From an uncultured Gluconobacter sp. (GTDB lineage: Bacteria; Pseudomonadota; Alphaproteobacteria; Acetobacterales; Acetobacteraceae): DNA of 43,086 nt. Each line of letters starts with the position of its first letter. The stretch's first letter is position 1. Location of the stretch: assembly GCA_937880175.1 (NCBI GenBank), contig CALFLO010000014.1, positions 1 through 43,086 of the forward strand, given 5' to 3'. The notes beneath the pieces were generated by a model. That model had not been told where the DNA came from, made no database searches, and was given only the letters and a program-made list of their open reading frames with translations. Below, in pieces: positions 16,984-24,669 of the stretch. Both the position numbers and the translations under genes were made by a program.

Positions 16984-17000
16984 CTGACATCATCTGTCAG
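16984..17000. promoter_or_regulatory. Palindrome between SDR and LysR genes, candidate operator
   Basis: A perfect inverted repeat pairs CTGACA (16984-16989) with TGTCAG (16995-17000) across five bases. It lies in the 123-base divergent gap, 30 bases before the lysR start and 76 before the SDR start. LysR-type regulators often bind such a site between divergent genes. The T-N11-A core is not exact here. Confidence 0.45.
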
Positions 17001-17030
17001 GATAACCGAACAGATTGACGGGAGAACTCT

Positions 17031-17948
17031 ATGGACCGCATCGACCTGCTCCGCATTTTCATCCGTATCGCGGAAAGCGGCAGCTTCACGCATGCGGCCG
17101 ATACGCTCCAGATGCCCCGCTCCACGGTCTCGACGTCCGTGCAGGAGTTGGAAAACCGGCTCGGCACCCGGCTGCTGGCCCGCACGACCCGATCCGTTCG
17201 GCTGACGGACGATGGACGCATGTTCCAGCAGACCGCCCTGCGCCTGCTGGGCGATTTCGAGGAAGCGGAAAACCAGTTCCGGCTCCACAGCACCGAGACG
17301 CGGGGGCATGTGAAGGTCAATCTCCCCAGCCGGATTGGGCGGCTGATCGTGGCCCCCGCCCTGCCCGAGTTTCTGGATCGCTATCCGGGACTGGACATCG
17401 AGCTTGGCATGACGGATCGCAGCATCAATCTGGCCGAAGACGGTACAGACTGCGTCCTGCGTGTGGGGCCTTTGCAGGATTCGAGCCTGATCGGGCGAAA
17501 ACTTGGCCTGCTGCCGGTCTTCAACGTCGCAAGTCCGTCTTATCTGGTGCAGCACGGCACCCCGCAGACTCTGACTGATCTGTCGAACCATCAGGCCGTG
17601 CTTTACGCCTCCCCCACAACGGGTCGCATCGAGGAGTGGGAATGGGAGCGTGACGGCCGCGAAGACAGCCATCCGCTTCGGGGACGCGTCACGGTCAACA
17701 GTGCGGAAGGAGCTGTGGCTTGCTGTCTGGCGGGGCTCGGGCTGGCGCAGCTTCCCGCCTATGATGTGCTCCCCCATCTCCAGCGTGGCGAACTCGTGGA
17801 CGTCATGCCGCAATGGCGTCCGGCCCCGCTTCCGATGACGCTGCTATACCCGCACCGGACGCATCTCTCCCGGCGGCTGGAGGTCTTCACCGAATGGCTG
17901 ACCGGCCTTCTGAAGAGACACTGTTTTCCTGATGACGCCAGAAGCTGA
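17031..17948 (+). CDS. LysR-family transcriptional regulator
   Basis: The 305-residue protein has the N-terminal winged helix-turn-helix (residues 1-60: FIRIAESGSFTHAADTLQMP, then STVSTSVQELENRLGTRLL) and RTTRSVRLTDDG. A periplasmic-binding-protein-like effector domain follows from about residue 90 (GHVKVNLPSRIGRLIVAP). The sub-type resembles the CrgA/AaeR-like group, which often controls an adjacent divergent oxidoreductase. The start is the ATG at 17031 with GGGAG six bases upstream. The likely target is the divergent SDR gene through the palindrome at 16984-17000. Confidence 0.95.
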   Translation: MDRIDLLRIFIRIAESGSFTHAADTLQMPRSTVSTSVQELENRLGTRLLARTTRSVRLTDDGRMFQQTALRLLGDFEEAENQFRLHSTETRGHVKVNLPSRIGRLIVAPALPEFLDRYPGLDIELGMTDRSINLAEDGTDCVLRVGPLQDSSLIGRKLGLLPVFNVASPSYLVQHGTPQTLTDLSNHQAVLYASPTTGRIEEWEWERDGREDSHPLRGRVTVNSAEGAVACCLAGLGLAQLPAYDVLPHLQRGELVDVMPQWRPAPLPMTLLYPHRTHLSRRLEVFTEWLTGLLKRHCFPDDARS

Positions 17949-18033
17949 CTCCGGAAACAGGGGGCGGCCCTTCCCTTTTGCGGCTCTCTGGCCCATCTAA
18001 AGACAGACTATATCAGTCCTGATTGGATCCCCG

Positions 18034-19488
18034 ATGCAGCTTTCCCGCATCTACGCCTCCCTGCCCGAACGTTTCTCCGTGCCCCTCACCCCGACGCCGT
18101 TTCGCAAGCCGCAGATCCTGGCGCTAAACGAGCCTCTGGCGCGGGAACTCGGGATGGACCCGGACTGGCTGCGCAGCCCGGCGGGGATTGCGTTTCTGAG
18201 CCAGGGCAGCCGTCCGGACGGCGCCGCACCCGTCGCCATGGCCTATGCCGGGCACCAGTTCGGGCATTTCGTCCCGAGCCTCGGGGACGGACGCGCGATG
18301 CTGGTGGGTGAAGTGACGGACCAGTCGGGACGTTTGCGGGACATTCATCTCAAAGGCTCCGGGCCGACGCCGTTTTCCCGCCGTGGAGACGGGCGCGCGG
18401 CTCTGGGGCCGGTTCTGCGCGAATATGTGGTCAGTGAAGCCATGCATGCGCTCAGCATTCCCACAACGCGCGCGCTCGCTGCCCTGACGACGGGCGAGAG
18501 CGTCGCCCGCGAGACGATGCAGCCCGGTGGCGTCATCGTGCGGGTCGCCTCCAGTCATGTACGGGTCGGGACCTTCCAGTACTTCGCGTCACAGGGCGAT
18601 ATTGAAGGGGTTCGTATTCTTGCGGATCATGTGATCGGGCGGCTGTATCCGGAAGTGGCGGATGCCGAAAATCCCTATCTGGCGCTGCTGGAAGCCGTGA
18701 CCGCGCGGCAGGCCGATCTGGTGGCGCGCTGGATGCTGGTCGGCTTCATTCACGGCGTCATGAACACGGACAACATGTCCATCGCGGGCGAGACCATCGA
18801 TTTCGGTCCCTGTGCATTTCTGGACGCCTATGACCCGGCGAAGGTCTTCAGCTTCATCGACCAGAACGGCCGCTATGCCTATGGAAACCAGCCCGACATG
18901 GCGCTGTGGAACCTCGGACGGCTGGGGGAAACGCTGCTGCCGCTGCTCGACACCGATCGCGAGAAGGCGATCGAACAGGCCAAGAGCGCGCTGATGCGTT
19001 TTGATGCCGTGTTCAACGAAACCTATCTCGGCGGCTGGCGCCGCAAGCTGGGCCTCGCGCAGGAAGAGAACGGAGATGCCCGGCTGGCGGGGCGTCTGCT
19101 GACGGCCATGCATCGCGGAGATGCGGATTTTACGCTGACATTCCGACGGCTTGGCGACGTGGTTCGCACAGGACAGACCGATGATGTCGTCTCGCTGTTC
19201 GGGCCGGGCTCGGGGATTGAAAACTGGATCGTGGACTGGCGGGCGCGGCTGGAGCGGGAAGAACGATCGGCCGAAGCCTGTTACACGGACATGCAGGCCA
19301 CGAATCCCCGCATCATTCCGCGCAATCACCGCATCGAAGAGATGATCCAGTCCGCGGTGGCAGGCGATTACGCCCCGTTCCATCGCCTGATAGAGGCACT
19401 GTCGCGACCATTTGAGGATGCGGCGGATGGACTGGAGATTCCTCCCGCACCGCATGAAAGAGTAGCAAACACCTTCTGTGGCACGTGA
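18034..19488 (+). CDS. selO: SelO/YdiU family protein adenylyltransferase
   Basis: SelO is a pseudokinase-fold enzyme that transfers AMP from ATP to Ser, Thr or Tyr of target proteins, linked to redox homeostasis. The 484 residues match the family in length (E. coli 478). They show AYAGHQFGHFVPSLGDGRA, DIHLKGSGPTPFSRRGDGRA, the loop GFIHGVMNTDNMSI with its metal-binding Asn, and the DFG-like IDFGPCAFLDAYDP. The C-terminus is NTFCGT, with Cys third from the end. In animal homologues this region has selenocysteine, and in E. coli this Cys forms a regulatory disulfide with the Cys of the GPC motif, also present here. It stands alone between a LysR gene and a minus-strand small gene. Confidence 0.96.
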   Translation: MQLSRIYASLPERFSVPLTPTPFRKPQILALNEPLARELGMDPDWLRSPAGIAFLSQGSRPDGAAPVAMAYAGHQFGHFVPSLGDGRAMLVGEVTDQSGRLRDIHLKGSGPTPFSRRGDGRAALGPVLREYVVSEAMHALSIPTTRALAALTTGESVARETMQPGGVIVRVASSHVRVGTFQYFASQGDIEGVRILADHVIGRLYPEVADAENPYLALLEAVTARQADLVARWMLVGFIHGVMNTDNMSIAGETIDFGPCAFLDAYDPAKVFSFIDQNGRYAYGNQPDMALWNLGRLGETLLPLLDTDREKAIEQAKSALMRFDAVFNETYLGGWRRKLGLAQEENGDARLAGRLLTAMHRGDADFTLTFRRLGDVVRTGQTDDVVSLFGPGSGIENWIVDWRARLEREERSAEACYTDMQATNPRIIPRNHRIEEMIQSAVAGDYAPFHRLIEALSRPFEDAADGLEIPPAPHERVANTFCGT

Positions 19489-19521
19489 TGAGCCGCAGGA
19501 AAAAGAGTCAGGGTAGGCGGG

Positions 19522-19728
19522 TCAGGCGACCTGCGGCGCCAGCAGGCGGCTGCGGTTGAACAGGCTTCTGACCTGGGCATAAAGCGCACCGAAATCCGGC
19601 ATGCAGGCATTGTGCAGGGCACGGACGCTCTCATGGGTGGCATAGAAACGCAGGGTGTTCAGGCTTCCACTCATAATGGCTGTCCCCAGAAAGACGCCAT
19701 CGACATGAATGACCTTGGAACTCAGCAT
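19522..19728 (-). CDS. Small conserved-looking hypothetical protein (68 aa)
   Basis: I do not recognise a named family. The product starts MLSSKVIHVDGVFLGTAI, with a compact beta/alpha look, and continues LRFYATHESVRALHNACMP before a basic C-terminal helix (AQVRSLFNRSRLLAP). It has no signal peptide. A GAGG lies ten bases before the ATG. The amino-acid composition is protein-like rather than the Arg-rich pattern of shadow frames in this window. It is isolated between selO and bioA, facing away from bioA. Confidence 0.6.
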   Translation of the reverse strand: MLSSKVIHVDGVFLGTAIMSGSLNTLRFYATHESVRALHNACMPDFGALYAQVRSLFNRSRLLAPQVA

Positions 19729-19851
19729 TGGTCTTCAACCTCGTCATGACTCCCGCGTCGGGAGCACAGAATGTTTCCACGTTCCTCACGAGCCCCTCCT
19801 CAGGGCTCCATCGATCCGGAACGCGTCACTAACGGGGCTCATGCCACATCG

Positions 19852-19881
19852 TTGCCTAATGGAACGTGACCTTTTTATGAT
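19852..19881 (+). promoter_or_regulatory. Candidate promoter for the biotin operon
   Basis: TTGCCT (19852-19857) and TATGAT (19876-19881) are separated by 18 bases, giving a sigma-70-like promoter about 100 bases before the bioA start. No BioR-type TTAT-N2-ATAA box is visible near it. The assignment is by eye. Confidence 0.4.
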
Positions 19882-19979
19882 ACGGCATGCCGTCTGCGGA
19901 ACGATCCTGCCCCTTCCCCAAGCCGCCACAGGGGACAGGGGGATGGACTCACCCCAAGCCATGCGGGAAAACGCAAACC

Positions 19980-21257
19980 ATGTCTCGCAACGCTCCTTCC
20001 GCCCCTCATACCGCCGCTGACCTGCCTCATCTGTGGCTGCCCTACACCCAGATGCAGACCGCGCCTTTCCCCGTGGAAGCCGTGAGCACATCCGGTAGCC
20101 GGATCACGCTTGCCGACGGTCGCGAACTCGTGGACGGCGTGGCGGCCTGGTGGACGGCCTGCCATGGTTACAGCCATCCGCATATTCATGAAGCGCTGGT
20201 CCGGCAGGCGGGGCAGATGCCGCATGTGATGTTCGGCGGGATGGTGCATGAACCCGCCATCCGCTTGGCCGCGCGGCTGGCGGCGATGCTGCCGGGCGAT
20301 CTGGAGCGGGTGTTCTTCACCGATTCCGGATCGGTCGCGATGGAAGTCGCGATCAAGATGGCGGTGCAGTACCACATCAACCGCGGAACCATGGGTCGGA
20401 CGAAAATCCTGTCCTTCCGGGGAGGATATCACGGGGACACGCTGGGCATGATGTCCATCTGCGACCCTGAGGAGGGCATGCACAGCCTGTTCGCCGGCGT
20501 GCTACCCGAGCAGGTTCTGGCCGATCTGCCCGTGGACGCGGACAGTCTGGCGCGGCTTGAAGCCCTGCTGACGGAACGCGGCGACAGCATCGCGGCCATG
20601 GTCACGGAGCCTCTGGTTCAGGGGGCCGGGGGGATGCTGTTCCATGCCCCGGAGGTTCTGCAACGTCTGCGCGACCTGTGCGACCGGCACGGAATCCTGC
20701 TGATCCTCGACGAAATCTTCACCGGGTTCGGCCGCACAGGGACAATGTTCGCCTGCGAGCAGGCCGGGATCGTGCCGGATATCGTGGCCCTTTCCAAAGC
20801 CCTGACCGGCGGCACCATGGCGCTGGCCGCGACCGTGGCCCGGCGGCATGTCTTCGAGGCGTTTCTGTCCGACAGCGCCGGGCACGCCCTGATGCACGGG
20901 CCGACCTTCATGGCCAATCCGCTGGCCTGCGCGGTCGCCAACGCGTCGCTGGACCTGTTTGAATCCAAGCCGAGACTGGAGCAGGTTGCGGCGATCTCAG
21001 CCCAGCTTGCACGGGAACTGGAGCCCTGCCGCACGCTGCCCGGCGTCAAGGATTTGCGCGTCCTCGGCGCGATCGGCGTTGTGGAGCTTGAGACGCTGGA
21101 CAATCCGGATGCCCTGCGTCGCGCCTTTGTGGAACGTGGCGTCTGGATCCGGCCCTTCCGCAACATCGTCTATCTGACGCCCGCCTTCACGATCCGCCCC
21201 GAAGAACTCACGCGCCTGACAACGGCCATCGCAGACGTGTTGCGGGAGGACACATGA
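19980..21257 (+). CDS. bioA: BioA, adenosylmethionine-8-amino-7-oxononanoate aminotransferase
   Basis: BioA is a PLP enzyme that makes 7,8-diaminopelargonate from KAPA using S-adenosylmethionine as amino donor, the third step of the biotin ring pathway. The 425-residue product (E. coli 429) has LWLPYTQMQTAP at the N-terminus and the GVAAWWTACHGYSHP motif. The PLP region is LLILDEIFTGFGRTGTMFACE, and the Schiff-base lysine is K273 in SKALTGG. I chose the ATG at 19980, giving MSRNAPSAPH; an in-frame ATG at 19887 would add 31 non-conserved residues. The last four bases overlap bioF as ATGA. It is the first gene of the biotin operon. Confidence 0.96.
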   Translation: MSRNAPSAPHTAADLPHLWLPYTQMQTAPFPVEAVSTSGSRITLADGRELVDGVAAWWTACHGYSHPHIHEALVRQAGQMPHVMFGGMVHEPAIRLAARLAAMLPGDLERVFFTDSGSVAMEVAIKMAVQYHINRGTMGRTKILSFRGGYHGDTLGMMSICDPEEGMHSLFAGVLPEQVLADLPVDADSLARLEALLTERGDSIAAMVTEPLVQGAGGMLFHAPEVLQRLRDLCDRHGILLILDEIFTGFGRTGTMFACEQAGIVPDIVALSKALTGGTMALAATVARRHVFEAFLSDSAGHALMHGPTFMANPLACAVANASLDLFESKPRLEQVAAISAQLARELEPCRTLPGVKDLRVLGAIGVVELETLDNPDALRRAFVERGVWIRPFRNIVYLTPAFTIRPEELTRLTTAIADVLREDT

Positions 21258-22432
21258 GCCTGTTCGACAGCCATTTCACGGCCGCGCTGGCCGAACGCGA
21301 CACCGCCGGGACGCGCCGGAGCCTGCGCCCTGTGGTCCGGCAGGACGGCATGATCGTCCGCGACGGGCGGCGGATGCTGGATGTGTCGTCCAACGACTAT
21401 CTGGGGCTGGCGGATCACCCGCTGCTGCGCGAACGTGCTGCGGACTGGGCGCTGCGCTTCGGCACTGGTGCGCGGGCCTCACGGCTGGTCAGCGGAACGC
21501 TGGACCTGCACCGGCAGGTCGAGACGAAAATGGCAGCGTTCAAGGGCTGTGAGGACGCGATTCTGTTCGCGTCGGGCTGGCAGGCCAATGCGTCCGTTAT
21601 GCCCGCTTTGTGTGCACTCTCCGTGGCCCGGACGGGCGCACCGATGCTGGTGTTTTCGGACCGGCTGAACCATGCCAGTCTGCATCATGGCTGCGCGGCG
21701 GCAGGCGTGCGGCAGATCCGCTTCCGGCATAACGACCTGTCCCATCTGGAAAGCCTTTTGACCCGCGAGGCCGAAAAACCCGGCCTGCGGATGATCGTAA
21801 CGGAGAGCGTATTCTCCATGGACGGCGACCGCGCCGACATTCCGGCACTACGGGCGCTGGCAGACCGGGCGGGGGCGTTCCTGTATGTGGACGAAGCCCA
21901 TGCGACCGGCGTTCTGGGGCCAAAAGGTCGCGGTCTGTCCTGCGGGATGGCCGATCTGACGATGGGAACGTGCAGCAAGGCGCTGGGGGGGATGGGCGCG
22001 TATATCGCAGGCTCGAAACCGCTTTGCGACTATCTGGTGAACCATGCGTCGGGCTTTATTTACAGCACGGCCCTGCCCCCGGCGGTTCTGGGCGCGATTG
22101 ATGCAGCGCTAGATGTCGTGCCGGGTCTGGATGCCGAGCGCGCCCTGCTGCTCGGACAGGCGGAACGGCTTCGGACAGTTCTGCATGGGGCCGGGCTCTC
22201 CACAGCGGACTCCACGACGCAGATCGTGCCGGTGCTGATCGGAGAGTCCCAACGTGCCATGACTGTCGCGGCGGGGCTTGAGGATGCTGGCTTCCTGACG
22301 GTCGCCATCCGCCCCCCCACCGTCCCAGCCGGAACCGCGCGGCTGCGTCTGGCACTTCATGCCGGGCTGAGTGATGCGGCAATTGATCGTCTGGGGCAGA
22401 CCGTCATCGCCCTGACCGGAGCCGTCTCGTGA
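21254..22432 (+). CDS. bioF: BioF, 8-amino-7-oxononanoate synthase
   Basis: BioF is a PLP-dependent alpha-oxoamine synthase joining pimeloyl-ACP and alanine to form KAPA. The 392 residues show SSNDYLGLADHP, GTGARASRLVSGT and ESVFSMDGDRADI. The cofactor-binding DEAHATGVLG is present, and the PLP lysine is K242 in GTCSKALGGMG. It is joined to bioA by an ATGA overlap, and its own stop overlaps the GTG of the following esterase gene, so the whole set is translationally coupled. Length and motifs are ordinary for the family. Confidence 0.96.
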   Translation: MSLFDSHFTAALAERDTAGTRRSLRPVVRQDGMIVRDGRRMLDVSSNDYLGLADHPLLRERAADWALRFGTGARASRLVSGTLDLHRQVETKMAAFKGCEDAILFASGWQANASVMPALCALSVARTGAPMLVFSDRLNHASLHHGCAAAGVRQIRFRHNDLSHLESLLTREAEKPGLRMIVTESVFSMDGDRADIPALRALADRAGAFLYVDEAHATGVLGPKGRGLSCGMADLTMGTCSKALGGMGAYIAGSKPLCDYLVNHASGFIYSTALPPAVLGAIDAALDVVPGLDAERALLLGQAERLRTVLHGAGLSTADSTTQIVPVLIGESQRAMTVAAGLEDAGFLTVAIRPPTVPAGTARLRLALHAGLSDAAIDRLGQTVIALTGAVS

Positions 22433-23055
22433 CACGGGCACTCTATCTTGTGCATGGCTGGGGATTCGACGCGTCCTTCTGGGCGCCGATGCTGGCGCAT
22501 CTGCCGAATGTGAGCGCGCAGGTTGTGGAGTGCGGATATTTCGGCCCGGAACATCGCCCGGCCCTACCCCAAACACCCTATCTGGCCGTCGGACATTCGG
22601 CAGGATCGCTGGCCCTGCTCGGGCAGGACCTGCCGGGATGTGAGGGGCTGGTGTTCTTCAACGGCTTCCCACGTTTTACAGCCGCCCCCGACTTTCCGGA
22701 TGGCACGCCCGAGCGGGTGCTGGCCAGGATGCGCGCGCGCCTGAAACGCGATCCAATCGGCGTTTTGCAGGATTTCCGCGCTTTCTGCGGAACGAATGCC
22801 CCCCTTCCCGGCACACCGGATGTGGACGCACTGGACCGGGGGCTGGAAGCGCTTCAGACTCTGGACCATCGCGCGCAGGCCGCTGACTGGAATGACGGGC
22901 TGCACTGGATGACGGGCACGGACGATCCGTTCGGTGCGGCGAAGGCGGGTTTCGCGACACCGGGCGAGCGGGTTGAGGGCGGCCATCTTCTGCCGCTGAC
23001 CCAGCCCGAACTCTGCGCGGCCTTGATCCGGCGGAGGCTTGATGACCGAAGCTGA
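22429..23055 (+). CDS. BioH-like alpha/beta hydrolase, probable pimeloyl-ACP methyl ester esterase
   Basis: The product likely cleaves the methyl ester of pimeloyl-ACP to end BioC-primed pimelate synthesis. This is inferred from its place between bioF and bioC. The 208 residues start with the BioH-like oxyanion segment LVHGWGFDASFW. The nucleophile is S57 in GHSAGS; the acid is probably D165 or D166 (GTDDPF) and the base is H186 (EGGHLLP). It is about 50 residues shorter than E. coli BioH, with a reduced cap region, and may be a distinct member of the non-homologous BioH/BioG/BioJ/BioK group. The start is a GTG overlapping the bioF stop; the end overlaps bioC by 14 bases. Confidence 0.85.
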   Translation: MTRALYLVHGWGFDASFWAPMLAHLPNVSAQVVECGYFGPEHRPALPQTPYLAVGHSAGSLALLGQDLPGCEGLVFFNGFPRFTAAPDFPDGTPERVLARMRARLKRDPIGVLQDFRAFCGTNAPLPGTPDVDALDRGLEALQTLDHRAQAADWNDGLHWMTGTDDPFGAAKAGFATPGERVEGGHLLPLTQPELCAALIRRRLDDRS

Positions 23056-23845
23056 CACTCCCGAAAACATCCTGCGCCGGAACAGCATTGCCGCGCGCTT
23101 TGACGCCGCAGAAGGCTATGACGCCGCCGCCCATATCCAGCGCCGCTGCGCCACGGCACTGATGGAGCGCATCCGCACTGCCACGGCGGACCATGCTCCC
23201 GCATCCATTCTGGAGTTTGGCTGCGGCACCGGCTTTCTGACGGCCCGGCTGGCGGATCATTTCCCGCAGGCCAGCCTGCTCGCGACCGATCTGGCGCCCG
23301 GCATGATCGCCCGGGCGCGGCAGCATCTCTCGGGAGAAACCCTCCGCTTTCACGTCATGGACGCCGAACATCCGGATGTCTCCGGGCCGTTCGATCTGAT
23401 CGCGTCCAGCCTGTGCCTGCAATGGTTTTCCAGCCGACCCAACGGATTGAGACGGCTTTGCGATCTGCTGGCCCCGCAGGGATGGCTGATGGTTACGACG
23501 CTGCTGCAAGGCAGTCTGGACGAATGGAAACAGACCTGTCTGGCAGAAGGCGCGCCCTGCGGCGTGCCGGATTATCCATCCGTCCGGACTGTAGAAGCCG
23601 AGTGGCCAACGGGCGGCATGGGATCATGGGAGGTGCTGACCCTGCACGATCCCGTGGACAGCGCGCGAGACTTCCTGCGTGGCCTGCGGCAGATCGGGGC
23701 ATCAGTTCCGCGCGCTGACAGCACGCCCGCCGGAATCGCGGCCCTGCGCCGGACCATGCGGCATTTTGACCGGACACATTCCAGCGTGACCTATCAGATC
23801 GGCATCGGGACGTTTGTAAAATCCGGAGAAGGAACACGGCCATGA
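23042..23845 (+). CDS. bioC: BioC, malonyl-ACP O-methyltransferase
   Basis: BioC methylates the free carboxyl of malonyl-ACP so that fatty-acid enzymes can extend it to pimeloyl-ACP methyl ester. The 267-residue class I methyltransferase has the substrate segment IAARFDAAEGYDAAAHIQ at residues about 15-35. SAM motif I is ILEFGCGTGFLTARLA, motif II is LLATDLAPGMI, and DLIASSLCLQWF is the usual BioC signature. I chose the ATG at 23042, four bases after GGAGG; a TTG just before it is too close to the ribosome site. It overlaps the esterase by 14 bases and bioD by four. Confidence 0.94.
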   Translation: MTEADTPENILRRNSIAARFDAAEGYDAAAHIQRRCATALMERIRTATADHAPASILEFGCGTGFLTARLADHFPQASLLATDLAPGMIARARQHLSGETLRFHVMDAEHPDVSGPFDLIASSLCLQWFSSRPNGLRRLCDLLAPQGWLMVTTLLQGSLDEWKQTCLAEGAPCGVPDYPSVRTVEAEWPTGGMGSWEVLTLHDPVDSARDFLRGLRQIGASVPRADSTPAGIAALRRTMRHFDRTHSSVTYQIGIGTFVKSGEGTRP

Positions 23846-24507
23846 GGGACATCTCGACACACTGGCAACGCGGCGTTTTCGTCACGGGAACGGATACCGG
23901 AATCGGCAAGACGCTGGTCAGCGCCATTCTGTGCCGTGCGTGGACCGCCACCTACTGGAAGCCGCTTCAGACGGGCCTTGCGGATGAGGATGGCGATACA
24001 CCGACCGTCCGGGAGCTGGCAGGTCTGTTGCCTGCCCGGATCATCCCCCCGGCCTATGCGTTTCAGGCCCCGCTTGCTCCGCTGGCGGCAGGGGATCTGG
24101 AAAACGTGACCGTCAATCCCGGGCGTCTCGTCCTGCCGCAGGTTCAGGGACCACTTGTCGTGGAAGGCGCGGGGGGACTGATGGTGCCGGTCCGCGACGA
24201 CATGATGATCGTAGACCTGATTGAAACTCTGGGCCTGCCGGTTGTTCTGGTGACGCGGAGCGGACTTGGCACGATCAACCACACGCTTCTGAGCCTTGAA
24301 GCATTGCGCCGGCGCGGCATCCCCGTGCTTGGCGTCATCCCCGTCGGACCGCCGAATCTCGGCAATGAGCGGGACATCTCACGCTTCGGGAAAACGCGTA
24401 TCCTGTTCAGGGTTCCGCAGCTCGACGCGGTAACAGAAACATCCGTATCCGAATTGGCGGGTAACGTTCCGTTACTTGATGTCTTGCAGCAACAGATTTC
24501 ACAATAA
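23842..24507 (+). CDS. bioD: BioD, dethiobiotin synthetase
   Basis: BioD closes the ureido ring of dethiobiotin from DAPA, CO2 and ATP. The 221 residues have the P-loop GTDTGIGKT (residues 16-24), the substrate-binding YWKPLQTGL, and VVEGAGGLMVPV. The later LVTRSGLGTINHTLLSLEAL is also diagnostic. It is coupled to bioC through an ATGA overlap and is the last gene of the operon. bioB, needed for the final sulfur insertion, is not in the window. Confidence 0.95.
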   Translation: MRDISTHWQRGVFVTGTDTGIGKTLVSAILCRAWTATYWKPLQTGLADEDGDTPTVRELAGLLPARIIPPAYAFQAPLAPLAAGDLENVTVNPGRLVLPQVQGPLVVEGAGGLMVPVRDDMMIVDLIETLGLPVVLVTRSGLGTINHTLLSLEALRRRGIPVLGVIPVGPPNLGNERDISRFGKTRILFRVPQLDAVTETSVSELAGNVPLLDVLQQQISQ

Positions 24508-24558
24508 TGTGTCATCTGGGGCGCATGCCATAAAAAGGCCGCGCCAGACCTTGTGAAA
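24497..24558 (+). promoter_or_regulatory. Nested inverted repeat between bioD and opgG-like gene
   Basis: The arms TTTCACAA (24497-24504) and TTGTGAAA (24551-24558) enclose a second stem, GGCGC (24520-24524) with GCGCC (24541-24545). The structure begins in the last bioD codons and ends about 110 bases before the opgG start. It has no T-run, so it is not a classic terminator. It could be an mRNA-processing or leader structure. Confidence 0.35.
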
Positions 24559-24669
24559 TGGCACCTTCACCATAGAAGGTCTCTTCGCAACGAAAGGCTT
24601 CCGGCGTATCGCTGGAAGATCGGACTTCGTTTCGGAAATGCCGACAGAAACTGGGATATTGGGAAGAGT

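Noticed and set aside
16908..17813. Upstream extension of the SDR frame through the LysR gene
   Set aside because: The extra 300 residues lie antisense to an intact LysR gene and match no SDR feature; the ATG at 16907 gives a normal-length enzyme.
19729..19979. BioR or BirA operator upstream of bioA
   Set aside because: I looked for TTAT-N2-ATAA and for the long BirA palindrome and found neither.
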